Part shown: positions 49,891 through 62,384 of the stretch, piece by piece
Numbering within the stretch: the stretch's first letter is position 1
Layout: each line of letters begins with the position of its first letter
DNA from: Zygaena filipendulae
Taxonomy: Eukaryota; Arthropoda; Insecta; Lepidoptera; Zygaenidae
Assembly (NCBI GenBank): GCA_907165275.2
Contig: OU015658.1
Span: 1,748,501-1,812,500, forward strand
Direction of reading: 5' to 3'
Length of the DNA stretch: 64,000 nt
Notes under the pieces: generated by a model
Seen by the model: the letters and a program-made list of their open reading frames with translations, nothing else
Told to the model about the DNA's origin: nothing
Database searches by the model: none
Translations under genes and position numbers: made by a program

Positions 49891-50561
49891 CTACCTACCT
49901 ACATAGTTATTCTACAATCTGCTAATAATCGAACAATTTAAGTAAGTAAGTAATTTATTATGTATTAATGTAAATCTGTGTTCCAAAATGGCCAGTATGT
50001 AGGTAGGATTTTTTAAAAGCTCCATAAAATTTAACTACCGGACTGGTAGGTAGTTACCTACCTATCGGAAATCGCTTTTCGCTTCATAACTCACAATGAT
50101 ATCAGTGTAGCCATCCCCGTGGAATGACAGACAGACAGACAGACTATGTAGGAGCGGATATTTTATAGGAGGTGGAAGAAACATATTTTTGACTAAATAC
50201 TTAATTTAAGTGATGCCAGATTCAACTCCAACTTACTGTGTTGTTATTTGTTCAATGACTCACAACGATATCTACTGGAATATCTACCTAATAGAAGAAC
50301 AAAACTGTTTGTGAAGGAATTGTTTTAATCATCGTCAAGCAAGTGGGTGTAGGTGTATAGGTAACTTTTACATGTGTATCATTGTAAAACGAAATACCTA
50401 GCCAAGATATAATATATAAATATAATATATGAAATATATACCTACATAAGAATCAGCGATCCGAGAACATCCGTCCTCGAACAGGAAAAGAACTGAAAAA
50501 TCTGGATTTTAAAAACAGCTTTAAAACAGTTTGTCTTCAAGTAGATTTCCCATTCGCATTC

Positions 50562-50672
50562 CATGCAGGTTGGCAACGCACCTGCATGCTCTAATCCCTA
50601 TGGTGCTGCAGATGGCCATGGGCGGCGGTATTCACTTACCATCAGGTTTGCCATTTGTTCCCTATGACATAA
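50562..50672 (+). mobile_element. SINE 'b', 3' fragment
   Basis: CAGGTTGGCAACGCACCTGC, GGGCGGCGGTATTCACTTAC and CCCTATGACATAAAAAA match the 3' half of the full SINE at 53990-54361. Confidence 0.75.
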
Positions 50673-50764
50673 AAAATGATACGAATTTATTCAAAATTCA
50701 AAATACAAAACTTAGGATCGGTACAATCACTTAGGTAATCGTTAGCAAGCGGTTCTTAAAATTA

Positions 50765-50947
50765 AGGCCTTTTGCACATTATAAGAAATTTTCTTGTGTC
50801 TTACATGCATCCGACAAAACTATGCACGTGTCTTGTCCGACATTTCTTGTAATATGTACGATCCCATATAACAACCAAAGCGACTGGATGTCTTATCAGA
50901 TATTTCTTATAAGACACAAGAAAATTTCTTATAATGTGCAAAAGGCC
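50765..50947. mobile_element. MITE 'F', 39-bp perfect inverted ends, TA-flanked
   Basis: AAGGCCTTTTGCACATTATA and the following bases (to TTCTTGTGTCTTA) are repeated inverted at the right end without mismatch. TA is present on both sides (50763-50764 and 50948-50949), suggesting Tc1/mariner-type insertion. Confidence 0.8.
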
Positions 50948-51358
50948 TTAGTTGATGAATTACTGTCTTCGGAACGCGCGCTCTATTGAGAAGAACTGAC
51001 AAGAAACTCAGCAGCGTTGTCTTTTTTATTATTTTTAGGTACATACAATCAAAAAATAGCTACCTACTTATAAAATAGCATTACAAAAAAAAATATTTTT
51101 TTTAGAGCAATTCATCTCCAAACGTTTGCATCATTTTTATATTTATTTAATTGCCACTTTTTGCAATGACATTTATTATTTTTGTAGTTTTGTACGAAAC
51201 TATGAATCTGGAAAAACGTAGGCAGGCAATTTTTTTTTATATCAATTACAATTCTTATGTATTATCATTGTCTTGGGTATACCGACTACGGTAAAGGCAA
51301 CGGTTTATTTGTACATAGAGATAAGTATAGGTACCTACTTGCGTTTACGTAATAAAGT

Positions 51359-51592
51359 ATGAAAGCGCTACTGTGGCTCTACATTCCTCTACGGTCTACA
51401 CGCATCCTACACCGATGTTGTTCATTTCCGTGTCACGGAAAAGACATTTGTGCCCGACCCGACAGACTGGGGACAAGAACACGCGATTGCTGGAGCCTCA
51501 GTGGTCCTACTACTGTCACTTTAACAGTCTTATTCTTACCTTACATCGTGTCCGTTGCAATATCGCTTTTAAACACTGTACGTTATAGTTAA
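51359..51592 (+). other. Unrecognised open reading frames
   Basis: Two overlapping frames are open: one gives CSFPCHGKDICARPDRLGTR, the other TRQTGDKNTRLLEPQWSYY. The region is more GC-balanced than its surroundings, as for an exon or an old transposon gene, but I recognise no family and see no clear splice sites. Low confidence that either frame is translated. Confidence 0.2.
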
Positions 51593-51989
51593 AGTTAAAA
51601 TGGATGAAATTTTGTTTTAATCTTGAAATAAGGTTGTTTGAAAGACGGTGGCAGGGGGATGAAGGTTGTAGGGACCGGGTGGTAACCCGGTATGGTGCGG
51701 TATAGGAGACTAACAGCTTTATCTTCCCTGCCTATGCATGATAAGATCTACACTCATTTATTTTGCTGACGTCTGCGTGTTTCTGCTGCAATGATGCAAA
51801 AGTCAAAACAGTAATTTGTTTAGGACACAATCACAATAGCATAGATAAATATTTGTTTAGCGTAAACCGTACCTACTTTTGAGTTGTCACCTAAAGTCGT
51901 AAAGTATAGATGAGTACCTATACACTTTTTATTCCGTTCAACAGTAGGTAATTTAGCAGGACACTTGATATTCAAGTCCGATTTCAGAA

Positions 51990-52130
51990 TAGGTTCATAC
52001 GCGTTAATTTCAGAGTTCCCGCGGTAATTCCAGGATAAAAACCTAATACCTCATGTCCTTTTCTATACTGTTGCAACGTGTATGCAAAATTGAATAATGA
52101 TCGATTGAGTGGATAAGCGTCACAAACAAG
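51990..52130 (-). repeat. RTE-tail-like repeat, diverged
   Basis: ATTTCAGAGTTCCCGCGGTA, aattccaggataaaaacc and CCTCATGTCCTTTTCTATAC in the minus-orientation order. Confidence 0.55.
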
Positions 52131-52604
52131 TAAACAATATTATAATAATAATATAATATTAATAATATTTATAATAAGTATTAATTTTATGAAGGATTAT
52201 ATTTTATTAAATTTAATGGTCTTTCAAATGATCCATCCATAGGTAATGTCTGCCTGGCTGATGTTCATTACTTTTGAATAAAAGCTTGAGAAACATAAAG
52301 AAAGTCGTAAACTCCTATAAAATTACACCCTCGTAATAGGTGTATATAGGCTGTTTGTTCATTCACTTTATTGTTATCTTTTAGTACTAGGTTATAAAGA
52401 TCACATTTACATATAAAAATAATTTACTTTATGTAACGATAAACGTACAATCGGCACCGAACAAAGTCCTCCGACTCTGTCTGTTCGCGATAAATTACAA
52501 AAACTACTGAACGGATTTTCATGCGGTTTTAACCAAGAGTGATCATTGCGGAAGGTTTAGGTACATGTCAAGGTTTTGTGCAAATTGATTGAAATCCTTT
52601 CTAA

Positions 52605-52782
52605 TATTATAAAGTGAGTTTGTTTGTTTGTTTGTTACGCTTTCACGCCTCAACGGATCATCATGAAATCTTGCCTACATGTTGTCAGGGATACAGCGAA
52701 AGACATAGGGTACTTTTTATGCTGGAATTCCCACGGGAACTGCGAAATTACCGCGGGGGAAACCGCGTGGAACAGCTAGTAT
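52605..52782 (+). repeat. RTE-tail-like repeat
   Basis: aatattataaagtgagtttg, a tttg run, acgctttcacgcc, gaaagacatagggtac and GTGGAACAGCTAGTA. Confidence 0.7.
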
Positions 52783-53279
52783 AATACTATAATTGTACTT
52801 TTGCTGTTACTCAGTCTAATTGCACAATGGTTAATAAAGTTCAACTAATCTGAAAGTGTGAATTATTTTCGCGATACTGACGGATTTCTTCAAAGGTGGC
52901 GTGTATTAAATACATTAACATAAATAACTTAAACAAAATTTACTGTCGGTACCCTGCTGTTTTAATTTTATTTTATTTTACGATGTACCTACCTACCTCG
53001 CTTTAACAGTTGTCTTTCTTTTGTACTGCTGATGAGTTAATATTTTACGGTGGACGTCGTCATAACGTCGTATTAAGGCCGGGTTGAATGCCACCACTTT
53101 TATTATTAGCTACTTACTTACATTTTACCCCTTAAGTATTTAATCATTAGATATTTGGAAAGTAGGTAATATGTAGTTATATAAAGTCGCGAGCATTTTA
53201 AAATTACACAGGTATAATATGTTATATTGTATGATAACATGTGGTTTATGGCGCTGGCGGTTTTTAGATTAGGTACATA

Positions 53280-53485
53280 TTAGCTGTTTCTCGCAGTTTC
53301 ACACTTGTTAACTTCGGAGTTCCCGCGGGAGTTCCGGGACAAAAAGGTAGGTACCTATCCTATGATCTTCTCTGTACTCCTGACAATGTGTACCTATGCA
53401 AAATTTCATGATGATCGGTTGAGCCGTTAAGGCGTGAAAGAGAAGACAGACAGAGTTACTTTCGCATTTATAATATTAGTAGGTA
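53280..53485 (-). repeat. RTE-tail-like repeat, near-complete
   Basis: TTAGCTGTTTCTCGCAGTTT through CCTATGATCTTCTCTGTACT and TGATGATCGGTTGAGCCGTT to cgcatttataatattagtag. Confidence 0.7.
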
Positions 53486-53639
53486 GGTAGGGATGACAAA
53501 AAAGAACTTTGTTTGGAGACTAATTTAACCCTTAAACCTACACAATGGTCGCAAACGTGACACAGTTTAGAAAACCTAAAATTATAATATAGGTAAGGGA
53601 AAAATAAATATTTAATAGTTATTTTAGGATATCACAACG

Positions 53640-53985
53640 TTTAATAAGCGAGCGCACGTGTCGTCTATCCAATATTCTTCCTCGCCACAGAGCAAATAAA
53701 TAAACTAGAGAGGACATGAAGGCGGGGCAGGTGCGCCATCATTGCAAAGGAAGTTAGAGCAAATGCTCTAACTTGCCCAAAACTTCTTTTGCTGCCATCC
53801 CTAGTAAATTTAACACAATATTCCCAAAACTAGGAATTTTGAAAAGAGTGACTAAGTAAAAACATAACCATAAAGCGTTTAATACATTTCTTTACGTTAA
53901 TGAATGTTTTAGTGTGTGATGAATAGTTTTGTGTGCGAAAATCACCCGGCGACACTGGTTTTCATCTGTTTTCATACTAGCGATG
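53640..53985 (-). repeat. Dispersed repeat 'L', copy 1
   Basis: Reverse complement of segments at 58085-58790: CACCCGGCGACACTGGTTTT at 53944 on, CAAAACTTCTTTTGCTGCC near 53778, and AAGTTAGAGCAAATGCTC near 53751. Moderately diverged, no insertion. Confidence 0.65.
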
Positions 53986-53989
53986 ATAG

Positions 53990-54361
53990 CTCTTGTAGCG
54001 ATGATAGCTCAGTGGTTAGTGCGTTCGGATTAAACGCCACAAGGTGTTGGTTCAAATCCTAACAATGAGCTTGAGCTGTCGGTGATGGAAAACATCGTGA
54101 GGAAACCATAGCATGGTGGTAGGGCGCTCTCTAGTGCCCGGCTGGCTAGCTACCACCTTCAAGTTGCAAATCTGTCGCCAAGCACCTAACGGTGTGTTCC
54201 GGCAGCCCCACTTGAAAGCAAGTTCCCATCCCCATTCCAGGTCGGCAACGCACCTGCATGCCTTCTGGTGTTGCAGATGTCTATGGGCGGCGGTAATCAC
54301 TTACCATCAGGTGTACCACTTGCCCGTTTGCCCCCTATGACATAAAAAAAAAAAAAAAAAA
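53990..54361 (+). mobile_element. SINE 'b', full-length tRNA-derived SINE with poly(A) tail
   Basis: A-box GATAGCTCAGTGGTTAGTGC, B-box GGTTCAAATCC, then a tRNA-unrelated body with GTCGGCAACGCACCTGCATG and GGGCGGCGGTAATCACTTAC, ending CCCCCTATGACAT plus about 18 A. This head is tRNA-like but lacks a paired acceptor stem. 3' fragments of the same family are at 50562-50672 and 58396-58450. Confidence 0.85.
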
Positions 54362-54796
54362 ACTAAACTAAGTTGAAGTCTCTTCCGGCTCTTCCATCTG
54401 TTATTTTCTATTCTGTGTACCTCGCGTTCGAGGCAACCAAAGACGCATAACGGCGAGATTGCGCACATTATTTACAGAAAGGCGCATCACGGCACCAAAT
54501 CGTCCTCTAGCTGTGTAGAGTTGCCTTCAGAGAGTAGCTTTTTGGTGTTTAATTAAACGTGTGGGTCCTAATGTCGCTTTCTTATTTCCATAGGATAAAA
54601 ATAACGTTTCTTATCATCTCAGATCTGGCGCCTTATTCACTATGACCAACAACATTACTTGCCCATAACGCGCCTCCCATAAACACAATCCCAAACGCCC
54701 CAGATGCAAAAATATAAGAAATCTTATATTCTTTATGACAAAAGAAACGTTGTAAATGCATTTTTTTTAAGTGAAACTTCTTTGAACACGAGAAAA

Positions 54797-55513
54797 ATCT
54801 GGGGATCAGCCTCGATAACGAACCTAAAACCATTACAAAGGATTCAAAATAAAATAATAAAAGTATTATTTCACTACCACTTTCTTACTCCAACCAAACA
54901 ATTATATACAAAAACAAAAATTCTTGATCTTTCACAACTTTATACATACTGCACTCTTATCTTAATCAAAAATATCATAACAAATTCTATCCAATCCAAC
55001 CTACAGTTACAGGAAAAACCACATACATACACTTTTCGGAATAAATATAAACTTGAAATTGCTAACGCACGGACAAATTATGGAAAGAAAACGATATTAT
55101 TTGAGGGAGCGCAGCTGTACAATACGTTACCTAACGACATTAAAAAATGTGATAACATAAACACGTACAAATATAAATTGAAAAAATTCTTATGTACGTC
55201 AAAACCTTAATTGGACGCAGATAAGCAATAACATGTTAACCCACAAAATTAAGTTATTGATTCAGAACGATTTATTGAGAGTTAGGGAACGTTTTTTAAT
55301 TATGTGTTTACCTTAATACATTGCTAAATATTGAACATAAAAAATGTTGATACAAAATGGCACTTCTACTTTTAAAACACGATTTTCTCAAAATTTCTCC
55401 AGTGTGGGTTAACACACTATTGCTTATCTATGTCCAATTATAGTCTACTTCTTTGTATCTTATTTTAAGTGAACTATAATGTTCTTATAAGAAATAAAGA
55501 TTCTTTAAACCTA
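54797..55513 (+). pseudogene. C-terminal fragment of a non-LTR retrotransposon ORF
   Basis: From about 54797 the plus strand encodes SASITNLKPLQRIQNKIIK, then YTYCTLILIKNII, GAQLYNTLPNDIKKC and YKYKLKKFLCTSKP before a stop at 55210. This is the region after the RT domain in Jockey/CR1-type LINEs (LQxIQNK..., LYNxLPxxIK..., Y/FKxxLKKFL). No YADD motif is present, so it is a 5'-truncated insertion. It has its own tail (agaaataaagattcttt, then A-rich) and is interrupted at 55213-55435 by MITE 'I'. Confidence 0.75.
55213..55435. mobile_element. MITE 'I', copy 2, with AATT target duplication
   Basis: GGACGCAGATAAGCAATA and inverted TATTGCTTATCTATGTCC, flanked by AATT on both sides (55209-55212 and 55436-55439). 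Inserted three bases after the LINE stop codon. Confidence 0.8.
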
Positions 55514-55725
55514 AAAAAAGCAATTTCAGTGGCGCCTTATCTTAACGCGACGCGTAATGGTCATAGTGAATAAGGGCCCTGAAGACAGGATTTCGTTGAG
55601 GGCAAAGACATTCTATATGTTGAGGGTGAACAAAGAAGGAATTAGCGTGTAATATTTCTTATCTTCCAGAAATCGTTCTAAAATATAATTGCATCCAAAG
55701 AAAATGATGTTAAAAAAATATTTTG

Positions 55726-56015
55726 ATGGGTTTGTCAACCCAATTTTTTAAAAAAATGTTGGACACGTATTTTTTAAATTTTTTACGTACCTACCTAATG
55801 AAAAAATAACGGAGATACATTGAATCGAAATGACGTCACGCCGTGTTACAGTTTATAGCACGTTGTGACGTAGCACTCCTTAACTTTAATGCGTTTTATC
55901 TTAGTATTTTTTTCAATAATTTGAAAAAGCAAAAAATACGTGTCTATTACTGTTTTTATTTGGTATCTATAACGCTCGGACTAAATAGAATATTGATTTT
56001 TATACCACGGAAACT
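55726..56015 (+). repeat. Dispersed repeat 'K' carrying TGACGTCA
   Basis: ATGTTGGACACGTATTTTTT, TGACGTCA at 55831-55838, tacagtttatagcacg, aaatacgtgtctattac and the aatattgatttt end. Confidence 0.7.
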
Positions 56016-58084
56016 ACCCTATTAGATATTTTTTTTTACCACGATGCTTCGTGTAAGAAGTGCATATCAACTGCTGCACAAAAGCTTCATTCTAAGAAGA
56101 CCACGGGTGCTCTGTTGTTTTCAACTGTATTGTGTGCTGCTCTCCTCCTACTCTTCCTACTCCTGCTCCTATCTGCCTCTTGCATGAGCTTTCCATGATC
56201 CTCACTCGATTTATCCACACCTCAACTGTAGGTAGGTACGTATGGGTACCGTTGACTCTCTTGGAAATTACTGTCCAACATCTGCCTCTGTTTCAACAAC
56301 ACTGCATGAGCAATGTAACACACCCACATTACTTATTTTTAACAATAATATTCTGTATACTTCAATCCTCCCACAGATCTTTTAGATTCTGATCTGATCT
56401 CGCAAAAAAACGCCATGCATTTCTTTCTCTATTAATTTCCTTTACCCTTGAACGTTTTTACTACTTTTCAGTGCTGTATTTCATGATTGGTATATGAAAT
56501 TGGCCAAAGAATTTCGTCTGAACTCTCGAGTCACTGAGGTGTGAACATAATTTCAGGTTATAAAAGATACCTACACTTGGAGCTCTACATAGTTTACCGA
56601 GTTCCGTCGATGAAGTTTATTAATAACATTCAGTAATATTTACCTTCAAGTAACGGGTAAGTGCATATGTTTATACGCTGGTTTCATTTGAATAGTTCCC
56701 AGTGGTAGAGCGTCGTTTTTCTTCGAGTATGTATGGAGTGGAAAGTTCGCGGTTGGATGCATAATAATTTTCCTCAAATGACTGAGAAAATCCAAGTGCC
56801 GCGTGGGTATTTTGCTCGACTCACACTCACAAACACATGTGCAGTTATTTACCTTAGAAACTTTATGTAGGTATTTGTTACTATCGTAATAAAAGCATTT
56901 AAATTTATTTATTACTCGCTGTTTTTCGCAGTTTCAACCTCGTTTTTTATGGTTTACTCAGCAATTGAATTGCGCTTTTTCAGTGTACTGACAGCGGCAG
57001 CGTGTATGCAAAATTTCATGTAGTTTTACCCGCTTTAATTTCGGAGTTCCTGCAAGAATTGCTGATAAAAGTACGAAGTGACACTCTTCAGAGCTTCAAT
57101 AGTATAGTATTTTATTATCTGTGCCTCGGTCCTCCCCGCATTCCACAACGCTAGGAAACTTTAGTCGCTTAGAGGTGATAGCGGTGTGGGCTGCCCTGAG
57201 AAAAATCTGTGAAATTTTTTTTTGCACATAAACGCAGGTATGTTAGGTATAGGCTTAGGTAGGCATTTGTTTAAACTTAAGGACTGAAATTAGGAGAGGT
57301 TTTGGAAATTATCATTTCCAATAATAACTCAATTAAATTTGTGCATTCGAATATTTTCGTGGTGTACCCATACATAGTGCAAAGTTAACAACGGGCTTGT
57401 TTCATCAACCCTCCTTCAGGAGGGCTTAAATTTTTAACTATACTTAAATATAAAAAAAAAAAAATCTATAGTCGAGATAATGGACCATGCAAATTCAAGA
57501 TAGTTGAGCATGCAAGTTGCTAACTCAACCCCACTGTTAGGTGTCATTCAACACTCCTTTATTTACCTAGCGCTCACGCGTCGATTTTAGGCCGCAAGGC
57601 ATTAAGTTCGCCATTTGTACATTTTGTGCAATGAAGAAAAATTAAATATCTAATCAAAGATCAGTTACCTGGATAATGTCATGTTTTCATTTACGTTTTT
57701 TCACTTTAATTGGTCAGTGTTTATTTTATTTCTACTTTTGTAAGTTACCTACATTACTTACATGTAAGCATGAATTTTATCACGGACTCGAAAAAGTCCC
57801 TTCTTTAAAATTACACGCTGTATAATATGAGTATACAGTTGTGTCATATTTTTGTGGCTAGATACCAGTGCTGTTCCATTTCTATGCAAATTACTCTGTG
57901 GATCCCTTAGCCACTCGTGTGTGAATGTGTGACCCAAACACGCTTCCCTTAGTTCCACACACCAGATGGTCTGGTGTTGATGCAATCATTTATTCTTATT
58001 TATATTATTTTGGTCCGTGAAACTCGGTTTGATTTGCATAAATTTAAAGGCATACCCAGAACAGATAGAAAGGACGTCAACTCA
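56016..58084. other. Intergenic, little recognised
   Basis: A short RTE-tail-like fragment (TTTCGGAGTTCCTGCAAGAA near 57040) and a LINE-tail-like piece (GGCATTAAGTTCGCCATTTG at 57597) are present. No gene recognised; frames at 56132-56392 and 57758-57985 have no domain. Confidence 0.4.
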
Positions 58085-58790
58085 GTTTAGTATGGAAACA
58101 GATGAAAACCAGTGTCGCCGGGTGATTTTCGTACACGTAACTATTCATCACTTACAAAAACATACATTAAGGTAAGGAATAGTACATTGTTATCCTAGGG
58201 GTGAAAGTAACTTATTTAGTCCCGAGACGGGGTTCGCTCGCTCGCTACGCTCGGGCGCCAATAGATCGAGGGACTAAATAAGTCTTTCTCCCGAGGATAA
58301 CACTGTGCTTTTCATTACGAATGCAAGGAAAGTCAAAATAAAAATAGGAATTAGCTAAAGAAAAAAATGAGTGAATTTTATTTTACATAAATCAACCATT
58401 AGGTGTGCTACTGGCCAGTAAGTATGCCCCCTATGACATAAAAAAAAAACTTGAGTTTCTGCAGTATCCAGCTGTCAGTTGAAAGCGATTCTCCCTAGGG
58501 CTGAAAAGTGTTACTTTCAACCCGCTTCTCAGGCAACTTCAGACCTACTTTCCGAGTATGAGTAATGAAAATGTATTAAAGCCATTTGGTTAAGATTTAC
58601 TTAGTGACTGTTTTAAAAATTCACGGTTTCGGGAATATTGTGGAACATACATACTTGGGATGCCAGCAAAAGGAGTTTTGGGCAAGTTAGAGTATTTGCA
58701 TTTGCTCTTACTTCCTTTGCAACCGTGGCGCGCTTGTCCCGTGCTGATATCGTCGCTAATTTATTTTCTCTGCGGGCATACCTAAACCAG
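58085..58790 (+). repeat. Dispersed repeat 'L', copy 2, with inserted sequence
   Basis: Matches 53640-53985 inverted at 58085-58175 and again at 58565-58790. Between, an insert carries a compact hairpin (TTATTTAGTCCCGAGACGGG ... GAGGGACTAAATAAG, 58211-58283), flanked by TTATCCTAGG/CCGAGGATAA, and a SINE 'b' tail (58396-58450). Confidence 0.6.
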
Positions 58791-60134
58791 TCCGTATACT
58801 AAATTATCAACGTGTTGACAAGTTTCTTGGAATAGAAAAACTGTTTACAATTCGCGGAATGAAAAATACTACGTAGTGCCTAATGAAGTGTATCTAATTT
58901 GTTTGGTCACGACAGTACCTACCTAAATAAGTTTCATTACGATAATATCTACGCGCTGCAAATTTTTGTGATGATCTTTCCACTCAATTATTTTGTTAGG
59001 TTGCTGACTAGTTTAGTCCGTCCAAATGAATTTGATTAGCTGCCTATAAAACCTTTAAACGGCTTCTTTGTTATACCAGACTATATTTGGGACTTTGATT
59101 TTTATAAGCCCAGATTGAGTGTCACCATCTTCTTTAAATGTATCCAGCGTAATAGTGTATGTATCCAGTTCACTTTCAGAAATCTAATTTCTTTAATAAT
59201 ATCTTTCAGTATCTATTTGGGTAATTATATTAATACATCTTTGAAGAAAGAAGAAAAAAAGGAAGGGAGTTAAACAAATATTGTGAAGGAAAGCGAAGGC
59301 TATCCAGCTTGGCATGGAACAGACAATAGCGTCACCAAATGGTCCTATAATGGAGCCAATGGTTCCTATAATACTTATAATATCATTGAATGAAGCTCAT
59401 TACTAAGCCTCGCGTCGTTGTCTCAGCCACGCCGCCATTTCGATGGTTGCCAAATGCCAACAAGTCGTTTCCGCTTCCGTTCCCATTTAAAAAATTGGAA
59501 CTTTAATATTTTTTAAGAGGTAGGTACTTAAATGCAATGTAACAAATACAGAGAACCACTACAACTTATCGAGTTTAACGACGTACGCGTACCTACGTAA
59601 AGTCACCCCTATTTTCCGAAGGGGTAGACAGAGACTAGAGATCTATAAATTAAACAAGCTATGGCTACTGTAGTAGATATTAGGTATATTATCAGTACCA
59701 TAGCTATAATAGTTCTTTTGTAGTTAAAAAATCGACTACTTTTGTTATTATGATCAACTAAGATTATTATCAATTAAAATACATAAGATAGACATAGACA
59801 TATTTTTTTTTATTCGACATCACAGAAAATTAAAAAAATATGTAGAGATGATGTATTGACTCCTTTATTATTCTAATCTTAATCCTTATCCTTAAAAGCA
59901 AATGTGAGTTTATTTGTTTGTTAGTTACTTTTGACATCATAACGGCTCATCATCACGTATTTTGCATAACCTTATGTTACTTTTTTATAACGGAATTAGT
60001 GATTTGATAAATTCCAGACACAGCCTTCTGGGGGATCGTTGCCGCTAAAACTTTTTATTTCCGCCAATGTTTATAAACTGGCGATGACAATATTCAATTA
60101 ATTTCACCGTATAACATAATACCTATTATATATA
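58791..60134. other. Intergenic, nothing recognised
   Basis: No gene or clear element seen. A decayed RTE-tail-like head may lie near 59900-59970 (gtgagtttatttgtttgtta). Confidence 0.4.
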
Positions 60135-60481
60135 CAACGTGTTAATGAATTAACTGAAAACCTGATACACCCCATTTAAAAAAATAAACAATAATATGAT
60201 TAAAATATATTTTATGTCGAAAAAATTTATACTTTACAAGTTATTTAACATTAGTTTGGAGGTGCCCTATCTACGAAATTCCAAGCGCTACGCCCGCGCC
60301 TACCAGTTGGAATTATTTTACTGCGGGTGGCGTACGCGTCAAATATTGTATTAGAAATAATTTAGACATGGGCTAGTAAAAATGAAAAAATATAACCTAT
60401 ATTAAAACATAGTGCGATCGATTTGCAAGCCGATTCTGAGCAAACTACTTTCTAGTTTTCAGTTAATTCATTAACACGTTG
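60135..60481 (+). mobile_element. MITE 'A', complete
   Basis: Both terminal repeats are complete and TA (within TATA) flanks each side. Interior matches the copies at 15983 and 23401, inverted. Confidence 0.8.
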
Positions 60482-61194
60482 TATATTGTCAACAAACAGC
60501 TATCTCTACGTGCTCAACGCATCTGTGACGCCTTCGCAGCTATCACTGAAATAACAAACGTAAACCTTCGGTGTTAAAACTTAATTTACCATACACGAGC
60601 AGGGGTGATGAATTTAGTGCAGTTTATTGAACAATTTTGTAAATTCACATTGAGATCTAAACTCAATACGCCCAGTTTTAAGGTTGATATTTATGTAAGC
60701 AATTCGCGAGGTGTCTGTGACTATAAACGCTAGCGGTGCGAACGAAGCTTTCGTACACAAAATTGGGTGTAATTCATGTATGAAAACTAAGTTACTGTAT
60801 GTAGAGTGTGGTAGGTATATATATATATATATATATTTAAATTGAATGTGAGACACGTTTCACTCATATTCCTTTCTCTGGATCAATGTCTATTATTACA
60901 CGTGCACACATTCGCACGCTTCTTAGATTATATTTTATTCTTTAATACACAAAATATTAAAATAACAAATGGCGAACTTTATGCCCTAAGGTAAGGTACC
61001 TTAGGGCATAAAGTTCGTTCGTTCGTAAGTGATGAATAGTTAATTATTATCAACTATGTAGTCAATGATTTTGTTGACAGATATATGTACGTATACATAA
61101 ATATATGTATAGTTTGCCATGATTATTTCATTGCATTTATTATTTATCTTCTATTAAGTAGGTACCGACTATCCTACTTCCTACTATATAATAT
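60482..61194. other. Intergenic, nothing recognised
   Basis: Contains a short (TA)n run near 60816-60836 and a small inverted pair (GAACTTTATGCCCTAAGGTA / taccttagggcataaagttc, 60973-61009). No gene. Confidence 0.4.
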
Positions 61195-61400
61195 TATAAA
61201 CGCGAAAGTTTGTAAGTATGTATAGATGGATGGATGGAAGTTTGTTATTCTTTCGCGCAAAAACTACTGGATGGATTTAAATGAAACTTTACAATAATAT
61301 AGCTTATACATCCGATTAACACATAGGGTACTTTTTATCCCGGAATTCCCGCGGGAACTCTGAAATTAACGCGGGTGAAACCGCGGGGCACAACTAGTAG
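61195..61400 (+). repeat. RTE-tail-like repeat
   Basis: ataaacgcgaaagtttgtaa, GGATGGATGGAAGTTTGTTA, gggtactttttatcccggaa and GCGGGGCACAACTAGTA. Confidence 0.65.
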
Positions 61401-61479
61401 GTAATAAAAGAGTAGAATCCGAAACACTGAACATATATTTTTACCAAAAAGTGAGATCGAGCGATAAAAATAGAGTAGC

Positions 61480-61710
61480 CAGCCACAAGAAGTTTTTAAA
61501 ATTCTTTCTCGATAATATCCGAATCTAATGAACGGATTGTCATGCAGTTTTCACATGTAGATTAAGCTTAGCTGGAGCACAGATAACAATTATAATACAT
61601 AGTAACACTAGTGCCGGGGCAACGTATAAGCTTTGTTTCGTTAGAATCGGATGTCGGGAAAAAAAAGTTGTTCTATAAAAGCGTTTCACAGTGGGGCACA
61701 GTTAGTCCCA
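61480..61710 (+). repeat. RTE-tail-like repeat, strongly diverged
   Basis: Only the order is left: gaatctaatgaacggattg, tcatgcagttttcacatg and a final AGTGGGGCACAGTTAGT. Confidence 0.4.
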
Positions 61711-61779
61711 AAGCAAAATTTGAGTGATTAGAATTTTCCTTGGCTTCTTTGTAAGTAAGTAGGTACTTATAGTTAGTTA

Positions 61780-61812
61780 TTTTATTTTATTTTATTTTAT
61801 TTTATTTTATTT
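61780..61812. repeat. (TTTTA)n microsatellite
   Basis: About six consecutive ATTTT units. Confidence 0.9.
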
Positions 61813-62076
61813 ACTTTGGAAAACTTACAGCTAAATTAACAATTAGGTCTATATTTAAGTCGCTACAGCCTTTAAGTTTTCACATACAGTACATACATAC
61901 ATTGTATGTATGTACTGTACTTGTACATACATGTTGTACTTGTACATACATACATTTATATACCTACAATACGGCTTCTTTGCTTCGATTAATTTTTTTT
62001 GGTCAAATTACTTGAGGTACTGATGTACCTATAAGCACTTGATAAGTATTTAAAATAATGACAAAACCTCGGATAA

Positions 62077-62322
62077 ACCGCCGCACTCATAGTCGACTTT
62101 AATGATTACTTAGTTAAGTATAGATTTTTAAAACAAAACTGCCGCAATCAGATAAGTTTAATAAATTAATGTTAATTGGCATTTAACTAATTCAGTTACA
62201 TCTCGTTAAATGACAATTAACATTAATTTACTGAACGTCTCTGATTGCAGCAGTTTTGTTTAAAAAATCTATACTAAATAAGATAACTAAATAATCATTA
62301 AAGTCGACTCTGAGTGCGGCGG
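62077..62322. mobile_element. MITE 'B', second copy
   Basis: ACCGCCGCACTCATAGTCGA at the left and GTCGACTCTGAGTGCGGCGG at the right; imperfect palindrome of 246 bp matching the copy at 8462-8701. Confidence 0.8.
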
Positions 62323-62384
62323 AAAGTGCATCAAAGTTAAATGGAGGCTCGTGACGTGATAACCATCTTATACATGTATAAACT

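Larger units (their letters stand above)
54627..55579. mobile_element. MITE-like element 'C', complete but doubly interrupted
   Basis: Left end GGCGCCTTATTCACTATGAC and right end, inverted, GGGCCCTTATTCACTATGAC. About 200 bp of its own sequence lies outside an inserted LINE fragment (about 54797-55513), which is itself split by MITE 'I'. Confidence 0.7.

Noticed and set aside
54000..54060. tRNA gene
   Set aside because: A- and B-boxes are present but there is no paired acceptor stem, and a SINE body with a poly(A) tail follows.
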